Positions 52,490-62,594 of a stretch of DNA of 64,000 bases are shown piece after piece. Positions within the stretch are counted from its first letter, which is position 1. Every line of letters starts with the position of its first letter. The translations under genes and the position numbers were made by a program. The notes below the pieces were generated by a model. It did no database searches. It saw only the letters and a list, made by a program, of their open reading frames with translations, and had not been told where the DNA came from. Origin of the DNA: Campylobacter concisus ATCC 51562. Its GTDB lineage: Bacteria > Campylobacterota > Campylobacteria > Campylobacterales > Campylobacteraceae. Location of the stretch: assembly GCF_000466745.1 (NCBI RefSeq), contig NZ_ANNI01000006.1, positions 1 through 64,000 of the forward strand, given 5' to 3'.

Positions 52490-52605
52490 CGAAGTATTTT
52501 TCGTCAGACGAGGCAGCGGCGAGGGAGGCGAGGGAGCGGACTAGCCGTCCGCGACCGAAGCCGACTGAGCCGGTAACGAAGTATGGCGGAAAAAGACAAG
52601 CCGTC
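52490..52605. repeat. GC-rich structured noncoding element
   Basis: A stretch that contrasts with the AT-rich DNA before it. It holds two copies of CGAAGTAT (52490-52497 and 52577-52584) near its ends, a tandem nine-base duplication GGCGAGGGA (52518-52526, 52527-52535) and a perfect hairpin GCGGAC-N5-GTCCGC (52536-52552). It is between the orphan gene at 51943 and the uvrB stop. No coding frame fits. It looks like a REP- or MITE-like dispersed element, but copy number cannot be checked here. Confidence 0.5.
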
Positions 52606-52609
52606 AAAT

Positions 52610-54586
52610 TTAAAGCTTGCGGATTTTGGCGATCTCGTCGCGCAGTGCCGCCGCCTTCTCAAACTCCAGCTGCGCCGCCGCTTCAAGCATCTGCTTTCTT
52701 AGTTCTTTTACTATCGCGGCTCGCTCGCTAGCTGGCATCTTCTCTAAATTTTTACCACGCTTATAATTTTCACCATCATCCTCGACATGCAGGCTCTCTT
52801 CGATATTTCTGCTGGCAGAGTGTGGTGTGATGCCATGAGCTTTATTGTATTCATCTTGAAATTTACGCCTAGCTGTCGTCGTATCGATCGCCTCTTTCAT
52901 CGAGTGCGTGATCTTTTTGGCAAACATTAGCACCTTGCCATTTACATTTCTAGCCGCACGCCCCATCGTCTGTATAAGGCTCGTGGTCGAGCGCAAAAAG
53001 CCCTCTTTATCGGCGTCCATTATGGCTATCAGGCTCACTTCAGGCAGGTCGAGCCCCTCACGGAGCAAATTTATACCTATTAGCATGTCAAATTCGCCAC
53101 TTCTAAGCCCCCTAATGATCTCATTTCGTTCGATCGCGTCGATGTCTGAGTGCATATACTTGACCTTTACGCCAAGCTCAATGTAGTAGCGGCTTAGCTC
53201 CTCGGCCATCTTTTTAGTTAGCACCGTAACTAGCACGCGCTCACCTCTTGCGATGACTGCCTTTGCCTCGTCAAATAGCGCCTCAACCTGGTTGTCGCTA
53301 TCTTTTATTTCGATCAAAGGATCAAGCAGCCCAGTAGGACGCAAGATTTGCTCATAGACGTGGCCCTCGCTGATACCAAGCTCGTATTCGTTTGGCGTGG
53401 CTGAAACAAAGAGAAATTTCGCCTTTTTGCTTATGAACTCATCAAATTTAAGCGGCCTGTTATCAAGTGCTGACGGCAAGCGAAATCCATACTCCACAAG
53501 CACCTCTTTACGGCTCCTATCGCCTGCGTACATGCCCCTAAACTGCGGCAAACTCACATGACTCTCATCGACGATAACCAGATAGTCTTTGCCACTTATC
53601 TCAAAATAGTCAAACATCGAGTACGGCGTCTCTCCGGGCTTTTGACCAGTTAGGTGGCGTGCGTAGTTTTCGATGCCTTTGCACATACCCGTACTTGCCA
53701 TCATCTCAAGGTCAAACTCCACCCTTTGCTTTAGCCTCTGTGCCTCTACTAGCTTGCACTGCTCATTAAACTCTTTTAAGCGCGCATCTAGCTCCTCTTC
53801 GATCTCTTTCATCGCGATCTTTAGCCTATCAGCACCCACGATGAACTGACTTGTCGCATAAAGCGTAAATTTAGAGATATCCTTTAACCTTTTGTTATCA
53901 AGCACGTCAAAATGATACATCGCATCGATCTCATCGCCAAAAAACTCAACCCTTAGGGCTTCGTCGTTGTAATACGCTGGATAAATATCAACCACATCGC
54001 CATTTACACGAAAATCACCCCTATCAAAGTAGTTGTCATTTCTCTTATAGCCCATATCCACAAGCTGCTCTAAAAGCTTTCTTTGGCTTATCTTCTCACC
54101 CACGCTAAGATATGCCACCATACCCTTATACTCGCTTGGATTACCAAGGCCGTAGTTTGCAGAGACTGAGGCGACACAGATGACGTCGTCAAAGCTTAGT
54201 AAGCTAGCCGTTGCAGAGAGGCGCAGGCGCTCAAGCTCCTCATTTACCGAGCTATCCTTTTCTATGTATAGATCGCTTCTTGGGATGTAGGCCTCTGGCT
54301 GGTAGTAGTCATAGTAGCTTATGAAGTACTCGACATGGTTTTTTGGGAAAAAGCCCTTAAATTCGCTGTAAAGCTGCGCGGCAAGGGATTTGTTATGCGT
54401 CATTATAAGCGTTGGCATGTTTAGCTCGCGTATGACATTTGCCATGGTAAAGGTCTTGCCAGATCCTGTAACACCTAGAAGAGTTTGGTATTTATTGCCT
54501 GATTTTATACTTTTTACTATCTCTTTTATCGCTCTTGCTTGGTCGCTACTTGGGCTAAATTTAGATGAAATTTCAAATTTACTCAT
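52610..54586 (-). CDS. uvrB: Excinuclease ABC subunit B
   Basis: A 658-residue nucleotide-excision-repair helicase. Walker [10 protein letters not shown] (about 39-47), the beta-hairpin region [12 protein letters not shown], helicase motifs ([17 protein letters not shown]) and a C-terminal UVR domain that contacts UvrC (about 620-658, [20 protein letters not shown]). Length is typical. The last 60 bases are more GC-rich than the rest, next to the GC-rich element, but the protein ends normally. Confidence 0.97.
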   Translation of the reverse strand: MSKFEISSKFSPSSDQARAIKEIVKSIKSGNKYQTLLGVTGSGKTFTMANVIRELNMPTLIMTHNKSLAAQLYSEFKGFFPKNHVEYFISYYDYYQPEAYIPRSDLYIEKDSSVNEELERLRLSATASLLSFDDVICVASVSANYGLGNPSEYKGMVAYLSVGEKISQRKLLEQLVDMGYKRNDNYFDRGDFRVNGDVVDIYPAYYNDEALRVEFFGDEIDAMYHFDVLDNKRLKDISKFTLYATSQFIVGADRLKIAMKEIEEELDARLKEFNEQCKLVEAQRLKQRVEFDLEMMASTGMCKGIENYARHLTGQKPGETPYSMFDYFEISGKDYLVIVDESHVSLPQFRGMYAGDRSRKEVLVEYGFRLPSALDNRPLKFDEFISKKAKFLFVSATPNEYELGISEGHVYEQILRPTGLLDPLIEIKDSDNQVEALFDEAKAVIARGERVLVTVLTKKMAEELSRYYIELGVKVKYMHSDIDAIERNEIIRGLRSGEFDMLIGINLLREGLDLPEVSLIAIMDADKEGFLRSTTSLIQTMGRAARNVNGKVLMFAKKITHSMKEAIDTTTARRKFQDEYNKAHGITPHSASRNIEESLHVEDDGENYKRGKNLEKMPASERAAIVKELRKQMLEAAAQLEFEKAAALRDEIAKIRKL

Positions 54587-54711
54587 TGATTGCCTTTAAA
54601 TTTGGGCGAATTTTATAGCAAAGATAGTGCTTTGTCAAATGAGAATTTTAATAAGAATTTAGCCTCTGCGTGTTAGAATACGAGCTTAATTATTATTTTA
54701 AAGGAACTTTT

Positions 54712-54945
54712 ATGTTTGAAGATAATGCGATCTTAACCACACTAAGCGATAAAGTAAATGACCTAATCACAAAATATGACGAACTTTGCAAAACGAACGA
54801 AGAGTTACGCAACGAGATCGTAACTTTAAAAGCACAAAATGAGGCGAAAAGCAATCAAATCATGCGTTTAGAAGAGGATCTTGACAAGAAAAATACCGAA
54901 GCTGACGATGTAATGAGAAAAATCGAAGCTGTCCTTGGCAGATAA
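54712..54945 (+). CDS. Small coiled-coil protein, ZapB-like
   Basis: A 77-residue protein that is almost entirely a coiled coil (heptads visible from LSDKVNDLITKYDELCKTN through IMRLEEDLDKKN). Starts at ATG 54712 with AAGGAAC before it. The length and shape are those of ZapB, the cell-division coiled coil, but the sequence is not diagnostic. The next gene looks ZapA-like, which supports the idea. They are first of a five-gene rightward run ending with priA. Confidence 0.6.
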   Translation: MFEDNAILTTLSDKVNDLITKYDELCKTNEELRNEIVTLKAQNEAKSNQIMRLEEDLDKKNTEADDVMRKIEAVLGR

Positions 54946-54958
54946 GCTTGGCTAAAAT

Positions 54959-55195
54959 ATGAAAAAAATCACGCTCACTATATCATCTCGCGACTACACG
55001 ATCACGCTTGATGATGATTTTGCTAAATTCTTTGAAAATGACTGGCAAAATTTAATGGGCGGACGCCAATTTATCGAGCCAAAAGAGCTTTTAAACGCCT
55101 TTATAGAAAAATGTTATGAAAACTACGCCGTGATAAAGGCAGTAAAAAATTTAACTGGCAACGTTGATGAGATATTAAAGCGAGAAGAGAGATGA
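54959..55195 (+). CDS. Small ZapA-like protein
   Basis: A 78-residue protein that starts KKITLTISSRDYTITLDDD, the ZapA-type opening strand pair (compare the ISGREYTI-like start of ZapA), then a helical C-terminal half (LLNAFIEKCYENYAVIKAVKN). ZapA stabilises FtsZ rings and binds ZapB. It follows the coiled-coil gene by 13 bases and overlaps the pseudopilin start by four. Identification is tentative because the sequence is short. Confidence 0.5.
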   Translation: MKKITLTISSRDYTITLDDDFAKFFENDWQNLMGGRQFIEPKELLNAFIEKCYENYAVIKAVKNLTGNVDEILKREER

Positions 55196-55608
55196 AAAGA
55201 CGAGCTTATACTTTGCTTGAGCTGATATTTATAGTAGTTATACTAGGTATTTTAAGCACAGTCGCTATACCTAGGCTATTTTTTTCTAGAAGTGACGCTA
55301 CTATCTCAAATGCAAAAACTCAACTTGCTGCCATAAGAAGCGGAATTTCACTAAAATACAACGACAACATCTTGCAAGCAAAGCCAGAATTTCCACAAAA
55401 ACTAGATGATGGCGATCCAAGCAAACTCTTTAAAAATGTTATAAATATACCGATAAAAGATAGCGGCAACAAAAATGGCTGGCACAGAATAAGCGATGAC
55501 AAATATACATTTAGGTTAGATGGCAAAGTAGCAAATTTCAAATACGACAAAAATACTGGTGATTTTGGTTGCAGTGATGAAAATGAAATTTGCAAATCAC
55601 TTCAGTAA
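55192..55608 (+). CDS. Type IV pilin-like (pseudopilin) protein
   Basis: A 138-residue protein with a class III signal: short basic leader (MKRRA), then YTLLELIFIVVILGILSTVA. The conserved Glu at mature position 5 is present; the residue before the cut is Ala instead of Gly. The C-terminal part has one possible disulfide (Cys near 127 and 134). Such proteins belong to type II secretion/competence pseudopili; Campylobacter uses them for DNA uptake. A ComEC-like gene is 7 kb away. The stop overlaps the priA start. Confidence 0.85.
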   Translation: MKRRAYTLLELIFIVVILGILSTVAIPRLFFSRSDATISNAKTQLAAIRSGISLKYNDNILQAKPEFPQKLDDGDPSKLFKNVINIPIKDSGNKNGWHRISDDKYTFRLDGKVANFKYDKNTGDFGCSDENEICKSLQ

Positions 55609-57461
55609 TGCATTATTACATACTCGCATTTTATGGGCTAAATTTAGCCCCGCTCACTTATGAAAGCGATCAAAAACTAGAAAAATTTCAAGGCGTAAAG
55701 GCTTCTTTAAGAGGCAAAATTCTTACTGCTTTTATAATAAAAGAGACTGGCAAACCAGAGTTTAAAACAAGTAAAATTTTAGAAATTTTACCGATTAATC
55801 TAACTTCAATGCAAAGCGAATTGGCAATATTTATCTCAAAATATTACACATGCGAGCTTGGAGTCAGCCTAAATTTATTTGAACCAAATGACACTATTGC
55901 AGTAGATCAAATTTATGAAAATCAAAATTTTAATGTAGCACCCAAACTAAGCGAAAAACAGCAAGAGGCTTTGGATTTTATAAATAAACGTAAAATTTCA
56001 CTCATCTTTGGCGACACTGGAAGCGGAAAAAGCGAGATTTACATAGCTAAGATTAGAGAAATTTTAAACGCAGGCAGCCAAGCGCTATTTTTGATGCCTG
56101 AAATTTCACTCACACCACAAATGCAAAAACGCCTTGAGGGCTTCTTTGGCGAGGCAGTAGCAGTCTGGCACTCAAAGATCACGCTAAAGAAAAAAGAGCA
56201 AATTTTAAAAGATATAAAAAGTGGCAAAGTTAGGCTCGTTGCAGGTGCGAGATCGGCTTTATTTTTACCACTTGAGAGGCTAAAACTTATCATCATCGAC
56301 GAAGAACACGACGATAGCTACAAAAATACAGGCTCAAAGCCCCACTACAATGCAAGAGACCTTGCCCTCTTTCTAACTAGTAAATTTGATCTACAAGTGG
56401 TGCTTGGAAGTGCCACGCCAAGCCTTACTAGCTTTTACAAGCAGGAGCATTTTCGCTTAAAAGGGACATATTTTGATTCGCAAAAAAATTACATTTTCGA
56501 TGAGAGCGAGACCGGAATTAGTAAAATTTTAAAAGATGAAATTTCAAAGACACTCGCAAATAAAAAGCAAGCTGTCATCTGCCTGCCAACAAGGGCAAAT
56601 TTTAAATATCTAGTCTGCAAAAACTGCAGTGAAACGCTAAAGTGTCCATTTTGCAGTATCGGTATGAGCTATTACAAAAAACAAAACGTGCTAAAGTGTC
56701 AATACTGCGAGCATAAAATGGCTGTGCCAAAGACCTGCCACCAGTGCGGTAGCGAGATGATAGAGGCCAAAAAGATCGGTACGAGCGAGCTACTTGAGAG
56801 GTTGCAAGCTGAGTTTGCGAATGCTAGAATCGCTAAATTTGACAGGGACGAGATAACGACGCAAAACAAGCTCGTAAAGGCTTTAAAAGAATTTAACGAC
56901 GGCAAGATAGATATCTTGCTTGGTACGCAAATGCTAAGCAAAGGGCATGATTATCACAACGTAGAGCTTGCTGTCATCATGGGATTTGACGAGCTTTTAA
57001 ATTTTCCTGATTATAAAGCCAGAGAGCGAACGCTTGCTCTTGCCATGCAAGTAGCCGGAAGAGCTGGTAGAAACGGAGCTGGTAGAGTTATCATTCAAAG
57101 CAAACAAAGAGAATTTTTTGAGAGCTACATCAGTGATTATGACGCATTTTTAAAAGATGAGATAGATTATAGAAAAGAGCTTTATCCGCCATTTACTAGG
57201 CTTCTTCGCATTATCATCTCACATAAAGATGAACACATAGTAAAAAATACGATGAATGAATTTGTGCAAAGAATAGAATCTTTAAGAAGCGATGAGCTTG
57301 AGATCATAGGATACGGAAAGTGCCAGATAGAGTATCTTGGAAGCAAATTTAGATATGAAATTTTACTCCGTTCAAACTCTCATATACCTCTTTTAAAAGC
57401 TGCAAACCTCTGCAAAAGCGAGATTAGCGATATCGATATTGATCCAGTCAATTTTAGTTAA
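55608..57461 (+). CDS. priA: Primosomal replication-restart helicase PriA
   Basis: A 617-residue DEAH-type helicase with Walker A GDTGSGKSE (about 136-144), DEEHDDSYK (Walker B region), the zinc-binding cysteine set (CKNCSETLKCPFC, CQYCEHK, CHQCGSE) and the QVAGRAGRNGAG motif. It reloads the replicative helicase at stalled forks. It starts at ATG 55608 (TAATG with the pseudopilin stop), not at the upstream ATG. dnaB lies 3.7 kb downstream. Confidence 0.95.
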   Translation: MHYYILAFYGLNLAPLTYESDQKLEKFQGVKASLRGKILTAFIIKETGKPEFKTSKILEILPINLTSMQSELAIFISKYYTCELGVSLNLFEPNDTIAVDQIYENQNFNVAPKLSEKQQEALDFINKRKISLIFGDTGSGKSEIYIAKIREILNAGSQALFLMPEISLTPQMQKRLEGFFGEAVAVWHSKITLKKKEQILKDIKSGKVRLVAGARSALFLPLERLKLIIIDEEHDDSYKNTGSKPHYNARDLALFLTSKFDLQVVLGSATPSLTSFYKQEHFRLKGTYFDSQKNYIFDESETGISKILKDEISKTLANKKQAVICLPTRANFKYLVCKNCSETLKCPFCSIGMSYYKKQNVLKCQYCEHKMAVPKTCHQCGSEMIEAKKIGTSELLERLQAEFANARIAKFDRDEITTQNKLVKALKEFNDGKIDILLGTQMLSKGHDYHNVELAVIMGFDELLNFPDYKARERTLALAMQVAGRAGRNGAGRVIIQSKQREFFESYISDYDAFLKDEIDYRKELYPPFTRLLRIIISHKDEHIVKNTMNEFVQRIESLRSDELEIIGYGKCQIEYLGSKFRYEILLRSNSHIPLLKAANLCKSEISDIDIDPVNFS

Positions 57462-57776
57462 AATTTTTACCACATTTTTCAATACACAATCACACAATTA
57501 GAGTTAGTTTAATAAATTTACAAGCGTCCATAGCTACTAATAAAAAAGTAAGCAATTATTTCATTTTTTATTAGATAGTATATTTTTACTTATAAAATTT
57601 AATTAGTTTTATTTTCTTATTTTAGTAAATATTATCTCTAATGTTTTTTTATTGTAACTCTTTATATTAATGTAAAAATTTAGTAAATACTTTTAAATTT
57701 TTTTTAATTTATTCTTTATAATTTCTAAAATATAATAAAAAAATAATATAACGTTTATCATAAAGGAGAAAAAGAT
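57462..57776. other. Very AT-rich leader of the autotransporter gene
   Basis: About 315 bases of over 80 percent AT. It holds TATAAT at 57717-57722 as the probable -10 and runs of T (e.g. eight Ts near 57700) and A. Homopolymer runs at promoters can alter spacing and so expression, but no length variation is visible in one sequence. AAAGGAG lies before the ATG. Confidence 0.5.
57717..57722 (+). promoter_or_regulatory. -10 element of the autotransporter gene
   Basis: TATAAT in ATTCTTTATAATTTC, 55 bases before the ATG at 57777, behind an extended run of T. Confidence 0.5.
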
Positions 57777-59954
57777 ATGAAGAATTACAACATTCTTTTA
57801 TGTTTTGTATTAGGCTGTTCTCTGTATGGAGCTGAAAATATTACTATAAATGCCGATACGTCAAAGGCGTATTATGATAAATATTTGGAGGATGACAATA
57901 TATTTCAAGGCTACTACAACTTTAATCCTGGAAAAACAAGTAGAAGCTATTCAAATAATATTGTTACTTGGAATGGCACTCCCCCAGAAATGGGCAAAGA
58001 TAAAGATGGCAGAAATGTTGGAGTTTGGGTATATGGTGGGTTAAATAATGAATATATGATTGGAAATAGAAATGCTTCAAATAATAAAGTATATATTAAC
58101 GGCGGAGAACTACAAGCTGTTTATGGAGGTTCAGCAGAAACCGGAGGAGCTAGTGTTTCAAATTCTGTAGTAATAGATGGAAAAGACGTCCATGTCATAC
58201 AAAATGTTTATGGCGGGTATACAAATAGTAGCACTAGCAAACTAGAGTCAAATTCCGTAACTATAAAAAATGGAACGATAGATCAAAGTGTTATGGGAGC
58301 ATACGCAATAAGAGGTTTAGCCCAATCAAACTCCGTAACGATAGAGGGCGGAACGATAGGTAAAGATGTTAGAGGTGGATATGCTGAGGGCGAAGGTCAA
58401 GCAAATGGCAATACCGTAACAATAAGAGGCGGAACTATCAAAGGAAATATTTATGGTGGCAAAGGCAGTAGCGGAAATATAAACAATACTGTAAATTTAG
58501 ACGCAAGTTCACTAAAACTTCAAACTATTTACGGCGGAGATAGTGGATGGAATGGATTTGCCAAGACCACAAAAGGTAACACTCTAAATGTGCGTGGTAA
58601 AAATATAGAAGCGGGAAATATCGTAAATTTTGAATACATAAATTTCTATCTGCCTTCCGATGTAAAAGCTGGTGATACTATTTTAAATTTAAGTGGCAAA
58701 ACAGCAGGAAGTTATTCTTCTCAAAATAAAAATACCGATCTAGCACGCTCATTCCTAGCTGTAACCATGGGAGCTGAAAATAGAAATCTTAATGTAAACG
58801 ACAAGATCACTCTAATAACAAATCCATATGGCATTTTGTATCCAAAAGAATTTAAAAATCACAACAAAAATTTACAAGCAATAGCTGGAATATCTACTAT
58901 ATATGAATTTGACCTTAAAAAAGATGGTGATGACAAGGCAGATAGCGGAAAAAATTTATACGCAGTCGTTACTAAAAAAGTCAGCCCATTAAGTCCTAAT
59001 GACGGTAGTAAAGAGAAGAAATTAGTAGAAACTATGCAAAAAAGCACCTTGGAGCCAACTGCTGGTGCTATGGCTGTGATAAACCAAGGCTCAGAGACAG
59101 CATCAAATATGGATACTAGTGGTGTAACTGGTAGCAGCAACTCAAATGGTGGTATGGTAACAGGGGCAAGTGCCTCTAACACAAGACAACATTCGGGTTC
59201 GTACGTAGATGTAAAATCTATATCATTTGCCGTCGGAGTCGCCAAAGAATTTAAAGATGTGATTACAGGTGCATTTTTAGAATTTGGTGGTGGCAATTAC
59301 GATACATTTAATGAATATAGCGGTACTTTTAATGGAAGAGAAGTAGGCGACATTAGAGGTGAAGGTAAGATGCGTTATTACGGAACTGGACTTCTTGGCA
59401 AGGTAAATTTACCTGCAAATTTCTATACAGAAGCTACTATAAAAATAGGCAAAATAAAAACTGACTACAAAACAGTATTGCCTACTGGAGTCAAGATCGG
59501 ATATGATGCTTCAAGAGGCTATTATGGTGGGCATGTGGGTCTAGGTAAAATATTTGAAATAACCGATTTTTCAAATATTGACATATATTCTAAAGTATTC
59601 TTCACTAGAGTTGGTAAAAAGCAAGTTGAATTAAATAGCGAAAGGATATTGCTAGGAAAAAGCGACTCATTAAAAGCAAAAATAGGATTTAAATTCTCTC
59701 AAGATATCAACGATGGTCTTTTATGGTTTGCTGGTCTTGCATATGATAGAGAATTTAATGGAAAATCAAACGGCTACAACCTAACATATAGTACCGATAT
59801 CGTTTCACCTTCTATGAAAGGTAACACTGGTACAGCAGAGCTTGGCTTAAAATTTAAAGCACAAAAAGGATTTGAAACAAATTTAAAATTTGAAGGCATG
59901 ACTGGCAAAAGAGAGGGTATTGCTGCTGCAGCTGAGATTATGTATAAATTTTAA
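57777..59954 (+). CDS. Autotransporter outer-membrane protein
   Basis: A 725-residue protein with a signal peptide (about 1-19, ending YGA), a passenger and a C-terminal beta barrel. The passenger (about 20-400) has repeated units of roughly 36-44 residues: SNSVTIEGGTIGKDVRGGY, NTVTIRGGTIKGNIYGG. The type is a right-handed beta helix. The last 280 residues show alternating strands and end in the aromatic YKF, the barrel closing signal of type V secretion. Function of the passenger is unknown; adhesion is a reasonable guess. A strong terminator follows. Confidence 0.83.
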   Translation: MKNYNILLCFVLGCSLYGAENITINADTSKAYYDKYLEDDNIFQGYYNFNPGKTSRSYSNNIVTWNGTPPEMGKDKDGRNVGVWVYGGLNNEYMIGNRNASNNKVYINGGELQAVYGGSAETGGASVSNSVVIDGKDVHVIQNVYGGYTNSSTSKLESNSVTIKNGTIDQSVMGAYAIRGLAQSNSVTIEGGTIGKDVRGGYAEGEGQANGNTVTIRGGTIKGNIYGGKGSSGNINNTVNLDASSLKLQTIYGGDSGWNGFAKTTKGNTLNVRGKNIEAGNIVNFEYINFYLPSDVKAGDTILNLSGKTAGSYSSQNKNTDLARSFLAVTMGAENRNLNVNDKITLITNPYGILYPKEFKNHNKNLQAIAGISTIYEFDLKKDGDDKADSGKNLYAVVTKKVSPLSPNDGSKEKKLVETMQKSTLEPTAGAMAVINQGSETASNMDTSGVTGSSNSNGGMVTGASASNTRQHSGSYVDVKSISFAVGVAKEFKDVITGAFLEFGGGNYDTFNEYSGTFNGREVGDIRGEGKMRYYGTGLLGKVNLPANFYTEATIKIGKIKTDYKTVLPTGVKIGYDASRGYYGGHVGLGKIFEITDFSNIDIYSKVFFTRVGKKQVELNSERILLGKSDSLKAKIGFKFSQDINDGLLWFAGLAYDREFNGKSNGYNLTYSTDIVSPSMKGNTGTAELGLKFKAQKGFETNLKFEGMTGKREGIAAAAEIMYKF

Positions 59955-59964
59955 TCAGCTTCTT

Positions 59965-60010
59965 TATTTCAAGGCTCTAAATAGATGCCTTGAAATATTT
60001 TTATTTTTTA
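59965..60010 (+). terminator. Rho-independent terminator of the autotransporter gene
   Basis: Perfect eleven-pair stem TATTTCAAGGC/GCCTTGAAATA with an 11-base loop followed by TTTTTATTTTTT. Confidence 0.9.
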
Positions 60011-60079
60011 GAGTATTTTTATAATAGCTTAAAGCTAAATTTCAATATTCTTTCAAGCCTTTTAAAAGCCATTTTTCTT

Positions 60080-60085
60080 TATAAT
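60080..60085 (+). promoter_or_regulatory. -10 element of the ispG gene
   Basis: TATAAT in TTTTTCTTTATAATCCCC, 28 bases before the TTG start, placing the transcript start about 20 bases before the gene. Confidence 0.65.
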
Positions 60086-60112
60086 CCCCAATAAAAATTT
60101 AAAGGCAAAATT

Positions 60113-61171
60113 TTGCAACGATACCCAACAAAACAGATAAAAATTCGTAATGTTTTAATAGGTGGCGACGCGCCAATATCCGTGCAATCAATGACATTTT
60201 CAAAGACAAAAGACATAAAAGGCACGCTAGAGCAGATACAAAGGCTATATTTTGCAGGCTGTGACATCGTGCGCTGCGCAGTTTTTGATAAAGAAGACGC
60301 CAGCGCACTAAAACAGATAGTTGCAAGCTCCCCAATACCAGTCGTTGCAGACATTCATTTTAACCACACCTATGCGCTCATCGTTAGCGAATTTGTCGAT
60401 GCTATCCGCATAAATCCAGGCAACATCGGCTCCGCTAAAAACATAAAAGCGGTCGTTGATGCCTGCAAACAGCGAAATTTACCTATCCGAATAGGTGTAA
60501 ATTCTGGATCGCTTGAAAAGCAGTTTGAAGACCGCTACGGCCGCACGGTGGAGGCAATGGTGGAGAGTGCGATGTATAACATCAAGCTTCTTGAGGATTT
60601 TGACTTTACAGACGTTAAAATTTCGCTAAAATCAAGCGACGTTGAACGTACAATGCAAGCTTATAGAGCGCTTCGTCCAAAGACAAACTATCCATTTCAC
60701 TTAGGCGTTACTGAAGCAGGTACCACTTTTCACGCGACTATCAAGTCCGCGATCGCTCTTGGCGGGTTACTACTTGAAGGCATCGGCGATACGATGAGAG
60801 TTAGCATCACTGGCGAGCTTGAAGAGGAGATAAAAGTCGCAAAAGCGATCTTAAAAGATAGCGGGCGACAAAAAGAGGGGTTAAACATCATCTCATGCCC
60901 AACTTGTGGGCGTTTGCAAGCTGATCTAATGGCGGCAGTAAAGCTAGTAGAAGAAAAAACAAAAGATATAAAAGAGCCACTAAATGTCTCAGTCATGGGT
61001 TGCGTGGTAAATGCTATCGGCGAGGCAAAAGGTGCGGACGTCGCCATAGCGTTTGGCAAAGGAAATGGCATGATCATGCGTCACGGCGAAGTGGTCGCAA
61101 GACTGCCTGAGAGCGAGCTTGTGGATAGATTTTTACAAGAGATCGACGATGAGATAAAAAGTAGAGACTAA
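60113..61171 (+). CDS. ispG: 4-Hydroxy-3-methylbut-2-enyl diphosphate synthase
   Basis: A 352-residue Fe-S enzyme of the MEP isoprenoid pathway (converts MEcPP to HMBPP). Seen: [18 protein letters not shown] near the start, [15 protein letters not shown], and the three cluster cysteines in CPTCGR and [10 protein letters not shown]. Starts at TTG 60113 with AAAGG upstream; the first residues ([10 protein letters not shown]) match the family. First of the ispG-dnaB-comEC run. Confidence 0.95.
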   Translation: MQRYPTKQIKIRNVLIGGDAPISVQSMTFSKTKDIKGTLEQIQRLYFAGCDIVRCAVFDKEDASALKQIVASSPIPVVADIHFNHTYALIVSEFVDAIRINPGNIGSAKNIKAVVDACKQRNLPIRIGVNSGSLEKQFEDRYGRTVEAMVESAMYNIKLLEDFDFTDVKISLKSSDVERTMQAYRALRPKTNYPFHLGVTEAGTTFHATIKSAIALGGLLLEGIGDTMRVSITGELEEEIKVAKAILKDSGRQKEGLNIISCPTCGRLQADLMAAVKLVEEKTKDIKEPLNVSVMGCVVNAIGEAKGADVAIAFGKGNGMIMRHGEVVARLPESELVDRFLQEIDDEIKSRD

Positions 61172-61181
61172 AGGAAAAGTT

Positions 61182-62594
61182 GTGGCAAAGCAAATAGTTA
61201 ACGAGATAGAATTTACAAACCTTTACGACATTGATATGGAGCGAGCTATACTAAGCTCCATTTTGCAAAACAACGATATTTTAGGTGAAATTTTTGACAT
61301 TATTAAGGCAAAGGATTTTTATCTAAAAGGGCATTCGCAAATATACGATGCAATGGTAGCTTGCCTAAATAGCGATGATCCTATAACTATGCCATTTTTA
61401 AAAAATAGACTTGGCGAAAAATACGACGAAGAGCTAATACTAGATATTTTGGGCACAAATTCCCTAATAGACATTCAAAAATACGCAAACGAACTAAGAG
61501 AAAAATCCATAAAAAGAAGTCTTGTAAAGATCGCTCACAATATACCAAGCAAAGTAAATGAAGACAAACCAAGCCGTGATATGGTCGATGATCTTAGCCA
61601 GGAATTTTACTCTTTGATAGAAGGTGGAAGCACTGGAGTTATAAAAGAAGGCAAAGAGATCATCATGAAAATGATGGATCATATTAATGCTCAAGCTTTA
61701 CTTGGCGAAAAAGATATCGTTGGACTTGATACTGGATTTAAAAAGCTAAATGAGATGATAAAGGGCTTTAAAAATGGTGACCTCATCATCGTCGCAGCTC
61801 GTCCAGGCATGGGAAAAACGACACTTTGTTTAAATTTTATGAGTCAGGTTCTAAAAAATAATGCTGGAGTTGTTTTTTTCTCGCTTGAAATGCCAGCTGA
61901 GCAGATAATGATGAGAATGCTAGCAAGCAAGACCTCTATCCCGCTTCAAGACATAATGACTGCAAAGATGGATGATGAAGCGTTGGCTAGATTTAGCGAT
62001 GCTTGCGAGGAGTTTGCTGCTAGCAAGCTTTTTGTACATGATAGTGGCTATGTAAATATCCATCAAGTAAGAACACAAATGCGAAAACTAAAGGCTATGC
62101 ATCCTGAAATTTCACTTTGCGTGATCGACTACATCGGTCTTATGATGAGTACAAATAACTACGCTGATCGTCACGTCCAAATAGCTGAAATTTCTCGTGG
62201 ATTAAAGCTTTTGGCACGTGAGCTAGATATGCCAATCATCGCTCTTTCTCAGCTAAACAGAAGCCTTGAATCTCGCGCAAATAAACGCCCTATGCTAAGC
62301 GATCTAAGAGAATCAGGCGCGATCGAGCAAGATGCTGATATCATTCTTTTTGTTTATAGAGATGAGTTTTACCTAGAGCAAGAAGAAAAAGAGAAAGAAA
62401 AACGCGCAAGTGCCGAGGGCAAAGAGTACAAGAGCAATCACGTCTTTAATAAGCTTCAAGAAAAGGCTGAGATCATAGTTGGCAAAAATAGAAATGGCGA
62501 AACTGGCTCAGTTGATGTGCTCTTTCAAAAGCAACACTCAAGGTTTGAAGATATGTCTGCAATGCCAGTATCTGATGTTTCATTTGAAGGCTGA
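61182..62594 (+). CDS. dnaB: Replicative DNA helicase DnaB
   Basis: A 470-residue hexameric helicase. The N-terminal domain (about 15-115, ERAILSSILQNNDILGEI) is followed by a linker and the RecA-like domain with Walker A ARPGMGKTT (about 206-214), Walker B (SLCVIDYIGLM) and SQLNRSLESR. It starts at GTG 61182 after AAGGAAAAG. The stop overlaps the next ATG by one base. It unwinds DNA at the fork; PriA upstream reloads it. Confidence 0.96.
   Translation: MAKQIVNEIEFTNLYDIDMERAILSSILQNNDILGEIFDIIKAKDFYLKGHSQIYDAMVACLNSDDPITMPFLKNRLGEKYDEELILDILGTNSLIDIQKYANELREKSIKRSLVKIAHNIPSKVNEDKPSRDMVDDLSQEFYSLIEGGSTGVIKEGKEIIMKMMDHINAQALLGEKDIVGLDTGFKKLNEMIKGFKNGDLIIVAARPGMGKTTLCLNFMSQVLKNNAGVVFFSLEMPAEQIMMRMLASKTSIPLQDIMTAKMDDEALARFSDACEEFAASKLFVHDSGYVNIHQVRTQMRKLKAMHPEISLCVIDYIGLMMSTNNYADRHVQIAEISRGLKLLARELDMPIIALSQLNRSLESRANKRPMLSDLRESGAIEQDADIILFVYRDEFYLEQEEKEKEKRASAEGKEYKSNHVFNKLQEKAEIIVGKNRNGETGSVDVLFQKQHSRFEDMSAMPVSDVSFEG

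Noticed and set aside
55192..55230. Gly-to-Ala change before the pseudopilin cleavage point as a loss-of-function mark
   Set aside because: Ala at this position is tolerated by prepilin peptidases and seen in other pseudopilins, and the critical Glu at mature position 5 is intact.
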